This document shows positions 37,447-49,112 of a stretch of 64,000 nt of DNA, piece by piece. This DNA is from Rhizophlyctis rosea (Eukaryota > Chytridiomycota > Chytridiomycetes > Rhizophlyctidales > Rhizophlyctidaceae). The position numbers and the translations under genes are program-made. The stretch is from the NCBI GenBank assembly GCA_027596075.1, contig JADGJC010000029.1:124001-188000 (forward strand), given 5' to 3'. Below the pieces are notes generated by a model. That model saw nothing but the letters and a program-made list of their open reading frames with translations, made no database searches and had not been told where the DNA came from. Position 1 is the first letter of the stretch. Every line of letters starts with the position of its first letter.

Positions 37447-38835
37447 CTAATTTTGAACTTCTACATCAACTTCTTGGCCCCATTTGGACATCCCAACAGT
37501 CGGTCGGATAATAGGCCTATCGCGGAACCTCCAGTAGATGGCATCCCTTCCCGCCCTTCCCGTCCGCTGCCCCCCGCTATCTACTTCATACTCCCGGACC
37601 ATCACAAAAAAGCCCTCGTCCGCTTGACGATCGTAAGCGGGGGGTTTGTAGGCCGTCAAGGTTCGCGTTTTGGGATCCAGCACCATAGGACTACGTGATT
37701 CATCGCTCCAGAAGATCAAACTACTATCATCCTCCATGTACATGATGCATCCCATCCGCGGCAGTGGTATACTATATAAGAATCGGCATGTGTTGAGATC
37801 GTAAACATCAATGGCGGATCTGTCCTCATATCCCCGAAACCAAAGAAAATGTGTTCGTGTCACCATGCCATGGTCATAGCGGTAGGACCAATCATGCTCG
37901 CCACGTATACGCATACTCCCCAAAACTCGCTTGTCTTTGATTCGGACAAGTGTGCTTTGCTGCAATGATACTAATGATGTACTAATCCTCCGTTGTTGTG
38001 CTACTATAGACTCATTGAACATTGGATAGGGGTCCGTGGATGAGCTTTTGACGAAATCTGGGCGGGCGGTGATCGCGGGCGCCATCGTCGGGGTTGAGCT
38101 CCACTTCGTCGTCGACAGATCACTAACATAGTATTTATGTTTTCCTGTAGCACTACATGCAGTGTGATAGTAAACGCAAGAGTTATCGCAGATCGCGGTC
38201 TCAAGGCTTTCATGTATACTGTTCACTAGCAGTCCGGCATCCAGGCGAGAACGCATCCGAAAACAATTGTTTAACTTGCCACTTGGAAGTGGCAGGCATG
38301 ATGTACGGCGACATTTTCCGATGGGGCTGAGATCCTTGACTCCCATACAAATCACACCATTGTGTCTGTCCTCTCTAGCAGCAAAGATGTTGCCATCCAA
38401 TGGAAATGAATGCTGCGTTTCAGATTGATAGATCACTCGGCCATTCGAGAATGGTCTAACCGGTGGCCCATTTTGAACAAAAGTTGGCCACAAAATCCCG
38501 ACCAGATCCCTTTGAACCCCAGCGACCTCTTCGAGCCCATCCGCAGCACAATAAACTTCGTAGCCTTCCCTCCTGAACTCAGGGCTCCATGGTCTAGACC
38601 AAGCTTGATGTATCACCGCAACGTCTCGCCAACTCTCATTGCCAAACAGGACGGGAAGGCAACCGGCGGGGAATGCGCGGACGAGTTTGGGTTTTCATAC
38701 TTGAAGCGGCGACGTAAGGCTAACTTGCCGCCAGGTACGACAGACGGATTCGCAGCGAAGGGTATTTGGCGTGTCGCCGTAGGAAAAGATGATGGTGATG
38801 AGTTCAGGGACAGTAACGAGAAGCGACGCGGGCAT
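37447..38835 (-). CDS. F-box protein with long beta-rich C-terminal region
   Basis: Two exons (38835-38701, 38634-37447) join in frame to 440 aa. The first exon carries an F-box: LVTVPELITIIFSYGDTPNT, LRCESVCRTWRQVSLTSPLQ, continuing after the intron as SWRDVAVIHQAWSRPWSPEF. The remainder is about 390 residues of beta-strand-like repeats (for example RTHFLWFRGYEDRSAIDVYD, MYMEDDSSLIFWSDESRSPM), suggesting a propeller or a related substrate-binding fold. Likely a ubiquitin-ligase adaptor with unknown target. Confidence 0.82.
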
Positions 38836-39434
38836 GTCTCTTCAGTGAGCCGTCACGGATGGAAGGATGATTTGCGTGCTTTATGGTTGATGAAAGGCAC
38901 CTGCAGATGTTCAAGACGCACAAATGGCTTTCGTGGGAAAATTGAGAGCCAGTGAAGTCTAGCCTGTAAGAATGCTTACCGCGCGCAGGGTCATTTGACG
39001 ACATAAACTGACATGACATGGTGCATCATGATTCATGAAACGCCATGGGGTGGCTTGTTCCCAAAGGACCCGCGTGTTCGCCCTCAGGCCCACAGTCTGC
39101 ATAACGGCCCCCCCATAAACCTGTGCTCTGGCTGATACACATGCATACTGAAAATGCATAACACATAGCAGCATATGAAATCGACTGATGGTGTGAAAGT
39201 TTATCGATGCAAAATTCTTGACTTCCAAGCTGAACATACCACATCAGCCTGTCCGGAACCTCAGCCGCAACAGCCCATTAATGACCAACGATCAGGGGCA
39301 GCGCAGCAAATTTGGGATCCACATGTCCGCGCATTTCAACATGAATCCGCAATGCATTCCCTTATGATAGCGTACCGGCGAATCCAACGGTCTTATGTTC
39401 TCAAGTGATACATAACGCTCGTTGGACAGGAACG
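38836..39434. other. Intergenic, divergent promoter region
   Basis: About 600 bp between the F-box gene and the RPEL gene. No feature recognised. Confidence 0.5.
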
Positions 39435-40565
39435 ATGAGTACAACGCTTCCACCTATCGCTACGAACCAACGATCAAGCGTTACTGGAGCGAGGGTGAAT
39501 GGGGGCGTGCAATCGAGTCCTGGAACTCTGACGGACGATGAGAAGGTGTTTGGGAAGGTTGTGACTGGTATGCTTGCTAAATCACCATAAGAAATGAGGT
39601 ACTTATTGATGAATGTACTTGTCGCAAGATTTGAGCAAGAAATTGGCACGGCGACAGGCACCGGAAGAGTTGGTTCAACGGAATATCATGAGAGGTGAGT
39701 TTCAGTGGAGGCACATTGTGCCAAGCATTGACTAAGTGAACTTATCAGAGGATGAACTGCAACCCCAAGTCTCCAACTCCATTGTACAAGCCAAAATGGC
39801 GCTAGAGGAAGCCCGAACGAAGGACGCGTTGGGTCGACGGATTGCTAATAGACCAACAAAAGTAGATCTGAAGTTGCGGAATATCCTGAGAGGTATGACA
39901 TATCATTCTCACATGTGGGACTGATTTGCCGAAGTTGAACGATACATCTTTGACCAGTGGATAGTAGCGACGACATTTATGCTAGTGGAGAACTGGACAA
40001 CGCAGTGAACATAGAAGAACGCGGCAAAGCCCTAAAATCATGTCTGAAGAAACGACCTGAGCGGAGTCAACTGGAAGAGATGAATATCATTAAAGGTTTG
40101 CTCCCACCAAAGCCCTTTCTCAATCACCGACTCCCCTTCTGACCATTCCAACATGCACCCCCACAGCTGGCGGCAGTCTAGACCCCTCCCTCATAGCAGC
40201 CCAACAACGCCTCAAACGCTCCCAACTCGAAGACATGCTCTCCCACCGCCTCGAACACCGCCCAAATGTTGAAGAGCTCCAAGAAGCTCGCATTTTAGTC
40301 TTTTCCGAAACCGTGGAAGTCCTTCCCACGTTCCGCAGCAGCGAATATAACCGTAAACCGGATGCAAATGCCACGTTCAAAAAGCTGACATCGCAGATGA
40401 AGGTTGCGATACGAGAGGAGTTGAATACGTTTAAAAAGCATGAGATGAATGTGCATGAAGAGAGTGCGTTTGGTGGTGGTTGTTTGGTGGACTATGTCGA
40501 GTGTGCTACTGACGAAGTGTTTCAACTGTTGATTGGCAGGTTTACGGAACACTTGTTTTCATTGA
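39435..40565 (+). CDS. RPEL-repeat protein (predicted G-actin binding)
   Basis: Six exons (39435-39567, 39629-39694, 39749-39892, 39958-40095, 40167-40463, 40540-40565) join to 267 aa. Four RPEL-like repeats are visible: LARRQAPEELVQRNIMRE, LGRRIANRPTKVDLKLRNIL, LKSCLKKRPERSQLEEMNII and LSHRLEHRPNVEELQEARIL. Repeats 2-4 keep the Arg-Pro pair; repeat 1 has Gln-Ala in its place. Exon borders fall close to the repeat borders. The C-terminal block VEVLPTFRSSEYNRKPDANA, TFKKLTSQMKVAIREELN ending HEESLRNTCFH is the conserved tail of fungal RPEL proteins. RPEL motifs bind monomeric actin in animal MRTF and Phactr proteins; that role is inferred here. The last exon supplies only the final eight residues. 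Confidence 0.9.
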
Positions 40566-41009
40566 TGGACGGGGGGATTGTTACCTATTGGCCAGTATTG
40601 AATCTAGAAAGGGTGAAAGGAACGATTCTAGGTAATGGGATGTTTTGTAGTCAATGAGCAAGCATGTAATGTCACTAGATATCTTTGTGTGAGCCAGATT
40701 TCAGATTGGTAAAGATATCATCAATACGGCCATGAAGCAACTTGTTAGATTAGACCATGAATTGGTTGGCAGAGACAGGCAATCTTCCTTGAACACAATA
40801 AGACCATTGGATTGCAGAGACTCTCTGGGAGCAGTCACTACTAATGTTTCCAAAATGGACCGGCTGTGACATACGAACACTCTTATAGAATCGATCGCAC
40901 TCTGGAGCCAACTCGCTTTTTCGTACCATCTAAATTCTTTAGGATAAATACATTTTCCACCAAGTGTAATTACCAGCGCGCCCATCCTCCTTCATCTTCC
41001 ATGTCCAAC
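40566..41009. other. Intergenic between convergent genes
   Basis: About 440 bp. No supported feature. Confidence 0.5.
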
Positions 41010-42063
41010 TCACTCCCAGCTTGCTTCATACTCCTCCGTTCCGGTGGTTCCCTCTTCTTTGGGGGGCACGCTCCCAGCTTCAATCAGATTGAAACTCCAT
41101 ACCACCTCATTCCCCATCCCTTCCCAATTCCCAGCAGCATCCACAGCGATATCACGAGCCACCACGACAATCCCCCCATCTGCCTTGATTCTCTTTGTAT
41201 ACACGTTCCTCCCCACCCACCACATCACACACGCATGATTTCCCTCCAGCCTCCCCTTTTCCGAAAGGAAGGACTTGTCTACTATCCAACAGGCCATATC
41301 CCCAATTTCATTTTGAAACCTCATGTTGCGGGAGTTTGATTCGATACTGGAGTCGATACGGGCGATTTGTTTGAGAGGTGGGTGCAAGGACAGAATAGCA
41401 TTTTTACACGGTTCGTCCGGGCTGTCAACGCGGACCAACAAGTTGGTGCTTGTGAGGATCCAGTCAAAACAAGAGATCTCCTCATGTTCAGAGGTGCTGG
41501 GGAGGCCCAGACAGTTTGCCTGGCACAAGCTCCCATAGAGATATGTGCGAAGGCTCGTCGTACTTCCCCACAACAAGGAAGGCGTCATTGACTTTGATAA
41601 CCAGATCTTGGTCATGGTCAAAGATCCTTGTCCGCTTCAGGTCACGATCTGGTAATTGCCAGCGTCGGGTGCTGGTTCTGGCAAGTCTTTCCACCTCTTC
41701 TTCCCATGGTTCGGCACAGACAAAGAAGTGAGTTCCGAGCACCACCATGTTCGCGCAATTGTGATGCCCAGCGTTTGAGAATGCCCATATCGGAATGGGT
41801 TCTAGTTTGGAATTTGCCACCCACTCCAACGTCTGAATGTCAAAGATTGAGACATCATCTTGACGTTCCTGCATAAAAGCGTCATATCTACACTGTCCCC
41901 TGCGCCGCCCCAATTCCTGACCAAAAAGCTCAGCGTCAACCAAACAACAAAAGGAAAGTCGTGGGCATTGAGGAGGGCTGGGCCCATGCCATAGATTACG
42001 AATGCCCGGACCCTTATGGCAAATACTCATATGCCATCGAAACGCAGAAACATATAAAGTCAC
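41010..42063 (-). CDS. Uncharacterised beta-rich protein with internal frame change, 5' end unresolved
   Basis: Two overlapping minus-strand frames appear to be one gene. The upstream part (to about 41488) reads VSIFDIQTLEWVANSKLEPI, ANMVVLGTHFFVCAEPWEEE and IKVNDAFLVVGKYDEPSHIS. The downstream part reads EISCFDWILTSTNLLVRVDS, MACWIVDKSFLSEKGRLEGN, VVVARDIAVDAAGNWEGMGN and ends EEYEASWE at 41010. The switch occurs near 41490-41525. It can be explained by a 46-nt GTGCCA..GAG intron or by one extra base in the CCCC run. Short beta-strand repeats recall the C-terminal halves of F-box proteins such as the neighbour at 37.4 kb, but no F-box was found upstream. The true start may lie further 5'. 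Confidence 0.5.
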
Positions 42064-42087
42064 TTACCCCGGTTGGAACGGACTTGA

Positions 42088-42114
42088 CGATACCTACGAT
42101 ACCTACGATACCCA
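42088..42114. repeat. 9-bp tandem repeat (GATACCTAC)
   Basis: Two full copies and a partial third of a 9-bp unit, upstream of or within the 5' part of the uncharacterised minus-strand gene. Confidence 0.7.
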
Positions 42115-42576
42115 GGCATTGTTCTGGGTGAAGCTAAACGCGCAAGCTTTTGACCACTGCTGCAGTGGTGGGAGTTCAATTTTGTTTGCTTTCTGGAATT
42201 GTTTTGTTGCCGGTGATTGGGAAGTGCAGCGCTGGATAGGTCGTTCCCAAAGAAATCTCCAGAATGCGGGAGTGGATGAGGAAATGTGCAGGGGCATGCC
42301 AAGATGGATCATGGCCAGCCCACTGCCTGCCTGGCCCCACCATGCCAGTGGCGTGGTGGGGTGTGAAGGGTTTGTCCGTCATTTCGGACAATTTGTTTGC
42401 GCCACACACCAATAATGTTCCCCATCTGAAATGCCTCTAAAAATATCCTGTCCCTCTTGTCCCAATTTACCCCACCAATCTACACCGATCTCCCCATCCG
42501 CATAACAGCCCCAGCAATTGCTCACTGATAACGACACTTCACTTTAGAAACGTGCAAAACTTTTTTCAACTTCAGT

Positions 42577-43978
42577 ATGGTATGTTGGTTGATTGGTCAG
42601 GGCTAGACTTACACACAGAACTCAACCTTATTTGACAGAGCCGAAGACTTCGAAACCGGACAATAGTTGTACGTGCCACGCCAATGTCAAACAGATAGCC
42701 TTGCATATTGACACATGTTTTCAACAGGACGAAGATGCAGAAATGGAGGAAGCGGGTCCGTCCGGAACTCAGTCTCAACAGCTTACACAAAGTCAATCAC
42801 AATCCCGTGCCTCTCTCGGTGGAGCGTCTCAACCTCGCGGTCAAACGGGGGACGAAGAGGCGTCTTCATCGGATGATGAGCCGGCCCAAACACAGAGCAG
42901 AAATCGTAGTGAACAGTATCTGGCGAAAATGCAGGAAGAGGTTTGCACTCTCCCAACGCCATTTGGTGTGACCCGACGGCCCGCTGATAACGTAGATTTC
43001 AGGAAATCAATAAGGCGGTAAAAGATTTCGTGCGCCTCGCCCTAGCTACAGAACATCAACGGCAACCATTGCGGCGGGAGGAGATCAGTAAGAAGGGTAA
43101 GCTTTATATCATCATCCACATTTGAGAATTGATACCAAAACATATCCATCATCAGTCTTGAAGGAGCACAGCAGGGCATTCGACGCGATCTTCGTGAAAG
43201 CACAAGCGAGGTTGCGCGACGTATTTGGACTGGAACTAGTATTGATGCCGAGCAAAGAAAAACCAAGAGGAGGTGCAAGTCAATCTGCAAGACGAGGTAA
43301 ATGGATGCTAACCGAACTTCCTGAGACAAGCACGAATAACACAATTGCAGCCACGGAAGATAGAACTCCTACAACTTCGAAGGCCTACATCCTCCGGAGC
43401 GTACTTCCACCCAACACCCGCGAATCTGTAAACAGCTGGGGCGACGAGCAACCGCTCATGGTCCTCATCTGCATCATTCTGTCCCTGATCTTCGTTCACG
43501 GACGATCAATAACGGATGGTATGTACCGTCTTGCTCACAACATGACCCGGTCGCATTTCTTATCAGCTTGCGACGATTGTCTCTACACAGGAAACCTGCA
43601 TTCCCTCCTCCGCCGCCTTCGCATCAACAAAGATTACGCACATCCCATTTTCGGTCAACGGGACGCTCTTCTCACCTCCCTCTGCAAACAAGGGTATTTG
43701 GAGAAAATCAAGCATGCCACCAATGAGATCAACATGAATGATATGGATTCGGAGGGGTGTGAGTACGTGTGGGGCCCAAGAGCGAAAGTGGAGTTCACGG
43801 AGGAGAGCGTGGTTGGATTCGTTTCTGATGTAAGGAATTGGATGTGGCATATCTTGAGAATTACATACCGGTGAACTCACTCTCACTGTTTCAGATGTAT
43901 CCGGATTTGGAAGGAGGGGTACGGAAGCGGTTGGAAAACGATGTGCGGTCTTCCGCCGGCATTGCGATGGCGGAGTGA
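42577..43978 (+). CDS. NSE3: NSE3/MAGE-domain subunit of the SMC5/6 complex
   Basis: Part of the NSE1-NSE3-NSE4 module of SMC5/6, which supports DNA repair and chromosome segregation. Eight exons (42577-42579, 42639-42668, 42728-42940, 43003-43096, 43156-43296, 43351-43518, 43591-43829, 43895-43978) join to 323 aa. The first coding exon is just the ATG. A Gln/Ser/Asp-rich N-terminus precedes the MAGE homology domain: EINKAVKDFVRLALATEHQR, QPLRREEISKKVLKEHSRAF, VFGLELVLMP, SKAYILRS, PLMVLICIILSLIFVHGRSI, LLRRLRI, LCKQGYLEKIK and YVWGPRAKVEFTEESVVGFV. These are the winged-helix landmarks of MAGE proteins. NSE1 and NSE4 are not in this window. Confidence 0.94.
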
Positions 43979-44667
43979 TGGATCGATTTGGTTGAGCTTA
44001 CAACCACTTCAGTATTACGGTGTGGGCTTGATGTATGTTCCAAATGAGGTTGGTTGTGAAAATAACAGTGCATCAAGACGCCAACATGCATGAGTTACGA
44101 GGAATGGTGGGGCTCGATCTAACAGGGATGTACCCAAATCGCGGATCACGCATTGGCAACGCGCAAAGCACAGGCGCCATAATAGCTGAACTCGTCATGG
44201 GAACAGTGGTACCACCTCAGAAGCTTGCGCAACATCTTATCCTGAATGTCTAACTGTTCATACTCTGCTCTTGTCTATTCTTCTGTGACTCCTACCCTAA
44301 CTCTAATGATAGCAGGCCAATGCCAACTTCCTGAAGAACGAACTCCCGCATATCAGATCTCGCAAATGAATCTACATTCCTTTACAGCCTGCATTAGCGC
44401 CTCCCACAATGATGGGATTGCCCGATACCACGCAAACTGATACTGCTTCAGGGACGTAACACGGAAATTGAACCGAACGTGTTCTGTGCGATCATGTACC
44501 CAAAATCTTCATCCATCGAGGGATTGGAACGACAAACTAAGGCGAATGGCATAAGTGAAAAGGTGATCAGTGGGCTGTTTCAGAGGATCGGAGGTGGGTG
44601 GCTAAATTGAGAAGAACGCCTGGTAAAACACGACTTCGAGCGAACTGAATGCTTCACTTGGTGCGTA
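43979..44667. other. Intergenic between convergent genes
   Basis: About 690 bp after NSE3. Short frames only; nothing supportable. Confidence 0.5.
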
Positions 44668-44961
44668 TTACAGTGCGGGAAAGGACTTTTTGCGAGCTGC
44701 AGTCATTGCGGCACAGACCAGGATGAAGGCTACGAAGGTGAATACGGCGGAGTTGTTCATGTCTTTGTCCTCTTTTGGAGTGCGCATTTCGCGGTAAATT
44801 CGGCGGAAGTTGGGGAAAGCCGCCATTTCGGAGAAGGAGTGCTGGACAAAGTGGACTGCGTGGGAGTTGTGGTGAGGTTCGAGGTTGACAGAGTATCTTG
44901 AGGGCAACAAAGCGGTTGTCTTGACGTTGCGGTTGTGGTACTGGGTTTTACTAAAACACAA
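44668..44961 (-). CDS. Small single-pass membrane protein, 5' end unresolved
   Basis: An open stretch ends VFTFVAFILVCAAMTAARKK at the C-terminus, a clear membrane span followed by positive charges. It is preceded by MAAFPNFRRIYREMRTPKED. Upstream residues in frame (KTQYHNRNVKTTALLPSRYS, SHAVHFVQHSFSEM) look coding and follow a TTTTAG acceptor near 44952, so an upstream exon probably supplies the start. I could not place it. Internal Met at MAAFPN would give 52 aa. Size and charge suit a mitochondrial inner-membrane accessory subunit, but no family is recognised. Confidence 0.55.
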   Translation of the reverse strand: MCFSKTQYHNRNVKTTALLPSRYSVNLEPHHNSHAVHFVQHSFSEMAAFPNFRRIYREMRTPKEDKDMNNSAVFTFVAFILVCAAMTAARKKSFPAL

Positions 44962-45398
44962 ACAGGAAGATGTGGAGGACGTGTTGTGAGTCGCCAGTGA
45001 TATCGGGACGCGAAGTGTCGTTAAGGTTGTAGTGACATACGCTACCTCTTCAAGTTACAAGCAGCAATAGACCCGACAGGCACACGAGGTGAATTTGTTC
45101 AAAAAAAATTCAGTTGATAGGCACAATTGTTCATAAATTGGCACGTGCAGGGTGCATCATCCTGAGGAAGTTGAGGAAAAATGGCCAACATGGTGCCAAT
45201 ATGGTGTCAAAAATAGCAACCCAAAATTCCATGTCTTGGATGCAGTGTGGCTTGAACATGACGCCGGCTTGGTGGAAGATTGCATCGCAATCGACATGTG
45301 AAATTTGGAATTTGCCCAACTTTTCACCGCATAACTCCATTCTCCAACAGCATCTTCTTCTTCTCACCGACACACCTTGGCACTTGACACACAAAAAG

Positions 45399-46485
45399 AT
45401 GTATGCATCGCGCTTCCTCATTAACTCAAGGGCAGGCACCGCTCCTTCGCGTACGTATTGCCAGTGTGCAGCCTCCTAGTGGATGACTATTGACAATGTC
45501 TGGCTACAGGGCTCATCGTTCAAACCCTCATCAACAACCGTGCCGCGTTCGTCGTTTCCCAGCGAGCAAAGTGAGTATGGAAGCCGTGAACATAAGCGCT
45601 TTTTGAAAGGGGGTTTGGCAGGTGGTGGAGGTGGGCATTGACGGAGACTTGATCGGTGACGGTCAGACAGAACCCTTGTATCCAAAAATAGCCGCGGCAG
45701 ACTGGCATCGGATGCTGCTGGGCTCCCTCACCTTGAAGTGTCACCATAGAGAAAAGGATGGTTCTGGAGTGGCGATGGTGATCGTCCATTCAATCTGTTT
45801 AAGAAGCGCCTGGCAAGTCTCCCGGCGGCAGCCATTTGAGGAAGAGGTTCCTGCAACAAGAATGGCCACCCACTAAAAATGGCTAATCTTTAAAACCTCA
45901 AAAGATTCACCACAACCAGCGCTGCATCTCAACAACAAAAGCTCTCCATTGAAGAACTCGCCAAGCCCACCCTCCAAGTCGACCCTTTCAACAAATCCGA
46001 GAAACTCGGCCGCCCAATCTCGCCACATTTGTCAATCTACCAACCGCAAATTACCTGGGTCGGATCGGCTGCTAACCGTGTAACCGGTGTTGCCGTTGCT
46101 GGACGTAAGTGCCCACTTCATCATCAGTCATGACCGGCATTGACGTCCCTGGCGCAGTCTTCTACATCGGAATGGGCTTGTACCCTTTCTTTGATGTTTC
46201 CTCGGCGGCAGCGGCGTCGTACATCCACTCCTTCCCTGCAGCCGTGATTATCGCAGCAAAGGCTCTCATTGCTTTCCCAGCAGTATACCATTCCATCAAC
46301 GGAGTCAGACATTTGGTGAGCGGATGAAATGCCAACATGCACTATTTTTGCATCAGACGCTAATGACGTCATTTTCGCAGACCTGGGATACCACTCACGG
46401 CCTTTCGAATGAAGCTGTGAGGCAGACTGGTTGGACGGTTGTGGGTTTGAGCGTGTTGACGACTGCCGCACTTCTTGCACTGTAA
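45399..46485 (+). CDS. SDHC: Succinate dehydrogenase cytochrome b560 subunit (complex II)
   Basis: Membrane anchor of complex II that binds haem b and ubiquinone. Five exons (45399-45450, 45510-45570, 45905-46104, 46158-46315, 46381-46485) join to 191 aa. The first two encode an Arg/Asn-rich mitochondrial presequence (MYASRFLINSRAGTAPS, RLIVQTLINNRAAFVVSQRA). Mature landmarks are RPISPHLSIYQPQITW, ANRVTGVAVAGLFYIGMGLY, three membrane spans, and AVYHSINGVRHLTWDTTHGL, the haem-ligand His region. Intron 2 is 334 nt, several times longer than most here. SDHA lies 15 kb downstream on the same strand. Confidence 0.94.
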
Positions 46486-47284
46486 GACGGAGTTCCATAA
46501 CATGCTGAATCTCTCGCGTGCTGGAGATGTATGAGCCAACATCAAAGGGAGGTGCACCTCCGTGATGGTATGGCGTAACAATTGATGCCACGGCAGCTTC
46601 GGTGCGCTGTTTAGGGTGCAGAGGTTCGGAACCCTGAGCGCGATGTCAAGCAACACATGGCCGAAGACACATTCTTGGCATATCAATCAGTCACTGCGTC
46701 GAACTTTAAGCGATTGAGTACATCATCAGAAATCTCCACCGTGTACCTATCAGTCGCATGCACCTCGACCATGGACAAAGATCCGCAAGGCACGAGTAAC
46801 AGGCAAACAGCGACCATACCATGTGTCTGACATCCACACCCGACATCATACAATGTTTTTCAAGCATTACCAACACACCGTGCATCTTCCACAACTGTTT
46901 CTTCTGCATTATTAATCTGGCATATACAACAGACCAATAACGCATGACCAACGTTGAAGGCAAAAGGAGGTAAGCACTGTAAGCCATCAAACAAGACTTA
47001 AAAAATGGGACTATTGATGAGGCACTTCGGACACGGACGCGAAAAACAAAGACCCTCGTGGGGCAAACGCCAAGCCACCTCGGCCCACGGGAGACATGGC
47101 GCAGCACGCCATTTGGCCCGGCGTGCGGCCAAATCCTCCTCCTTCAACGAAAGGCCATCCGTTCCCAATCCCTTCCCTGTCAAACAGAGACCTGACAGAG
47201 ACTTTTCCGTTCATTTCTTCAACGTTGACCTTATAGATTTAGGAGAACGCTCACCTTTGGACCTAACATACAATATTCAACGAA
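46486..47284. other. Intergenic, nothing recognised
   Basis: About 800 bp between SDHC and the paxillin-like gene. Minus-strand frames here lack motifs and splice partners. Confidence 0.5.
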
Positions 47285-48825
47285 ATGAACGATCTTGGTA
47301 ATTCTTTTATCCGTCAAACTGCAAGGGAATATAATCCAACTCACCTTCAAAACAGACCTTCTGCTTCAACAGCTGGATACCCCAACACGGCCCAGTCCTC
47401 AAAAACCACCAGAAGGAAGTGGTGTACAGTCTGTTCGGAAAGCTTCAGACCCTTATGGGCTAGCCGGTTCACCAAATGCTCACACCCAACACTCTTTGGG
47501 AAGCCCAAACGGTCTTCCGTCCCCACCACCCCTTTCTCCCCGGTTGCAAAGCCTGCCAAAGTCTGCAAACTTCCCACCGTCACCCACCACCCCCCTGCGA
47601 CAAACAGAAGGCCCCATTCCCTCCCTACCGACCCCTCCGCCAGCCCAACCGCCCCGCAATGCTGTAGACCGTAACTTGCCGCCTAATGGCGCCCCTGCCC
47701 CAGCTGCCCGTTCCAACCTTGACCAACTAATGAGCAACATTTCTGGGGAAATTGACTCATTAGACTATGAAGAAGCGTCCAGTCTCAAACCTCAACCACC
47801 ACAACCGTCTCCACAACCCTCAACTCGCTCCAACATCTCTAATCCCTCCATCCTGAAGGACCCAAATACATCCATACCAACACCACCTCCTGTCATTGCG
47901 CAAGACCTTCCCAAATGCATAGAGTGCAAGGACCCAATCGTGGGAGCGGCCGTCAGTGCGATGGGAAAGACTTGGCATCCTAACCACTTCCTGTGCACTG
48001 CATGCAAATGCGTTTTGGGGACAGGTCGCTTCTTCGAGAAGGAGGACCAAGCATACTGTGAAAACTGTTACCACGATTTGTTCAGCCCGAAGTGTTCGTA
48101 TTGTCAGGGTGTGATCAGTGATGTAAGTTTGAACTGGAAGATTGTGATTCATGGGGATTGGAGTGAGAACTCACCCTCCTTTTGTTTATCAGCGCTGCAT
48201 CACTGCACTAGGAACAACATGGCACCCAGAACACTTCTTCTGCTGTCAATGCGGAAAGCTTTTCCCACCCGGTGCAGGCTTCTTGGAGAAAGATGGCATG
48301 GCGTACTGCGAGGAGGACTACTTCAACCTGTTTGCGATGAAATGTGCTGGGTGCAAGCAAGGGTTGGTTGGAGAGTACGTCTCGGCTTGTGGGAAGGAGT
48401 TCCACCCTCAGTGCTTTGTTTGTCAAGTGAGTTGCGCTTGTTGCAGCTTTGGTCAAATTCAAATTTAGGTGTAGATGTGAATACTGATCATCCACTTCTT
48501 CACGTTTTTGCAGGAATGCAAACAACCCTTCCCCTCCGGAACGTTCTTCGAACAGGATGGAGTGCCCTACTGTGAAGCTCACTTCCAAGCACGGCGAGGT
48601 GCCATATGTTCCGGTTGTACGCGGGGTATTGCAAGTGGACAACGTACTGTTAGCGCATTGGGGAAGAAATTCCATTTGGAGCATTTCGGGTGCACCTATT
48701 GTGGGAAGCAGCTTGTACCATCAAACGTCGGGGGGAACGATGTGGTTGTTGCAGATGGAGATGGGTTTAGAGAACGAGAAGGGAAAGCGTACTGCATGTT
48801 GTGTAGCACCAAGTTGTTTGCGTGA
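47285..48825 (+). CDS. Paxillin-like protein: LD motifs and four LIM domains
   Basis: Adaptor of adhesion or polarity sites in animals and yeasts (paxillin, Pxl1). Four exons (47285-47297, 47356-48122, 48193-48426, 48514-48825) join to 441 aa. A 13-nt first exon spliced to exon 2 produces MNDLDLLLQQLDTPTRP, a canonical N-terminal LD motif. A second LD-like motif is NLDQLMSNISGEID. A long Pro/Ser-rich linker precedes four tandem LIM zinc-finger pairs: CIECKDPI...; the one split by intron 2 (CSYCQGVISD/RCITALG); CAGCKQGLVGEYVSACGKEF...; and CSGCTRGIASGQ.... LIM domains in this order at the C-terminus define the paxillin group. Confidence 0.94.
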
Positions 48826-49112
48826 GGTATGAAAGGCGCTTTGGTATAGAGTTTCGGCATAGATTGTACAGCGATAGGAAATATGTGGCCGGTCTGCATC
48901 GTCCTAAAATAGATGTGTAAATAGTAACTAGAGAAATGTCAAAAGTATCAATTAGGGTTTGATGGGGCTGTCCGCGACTACAGATATAGGAGAAAACAAC
49001 GTCCTTCCGCTTTCTTCATGAGTGTGACGTGCCATCAAGGCGCTCTGTTCCAATATGTGACTAATTACAAAATCAAAAAATATACACATTATAATACCAA
49101 AATCGCACAAAC

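Noticed and set aside
46706..47107. 133-codon minus-strand frame
   Set aside because: No recognisable motif, no splice partners, unusual composition.
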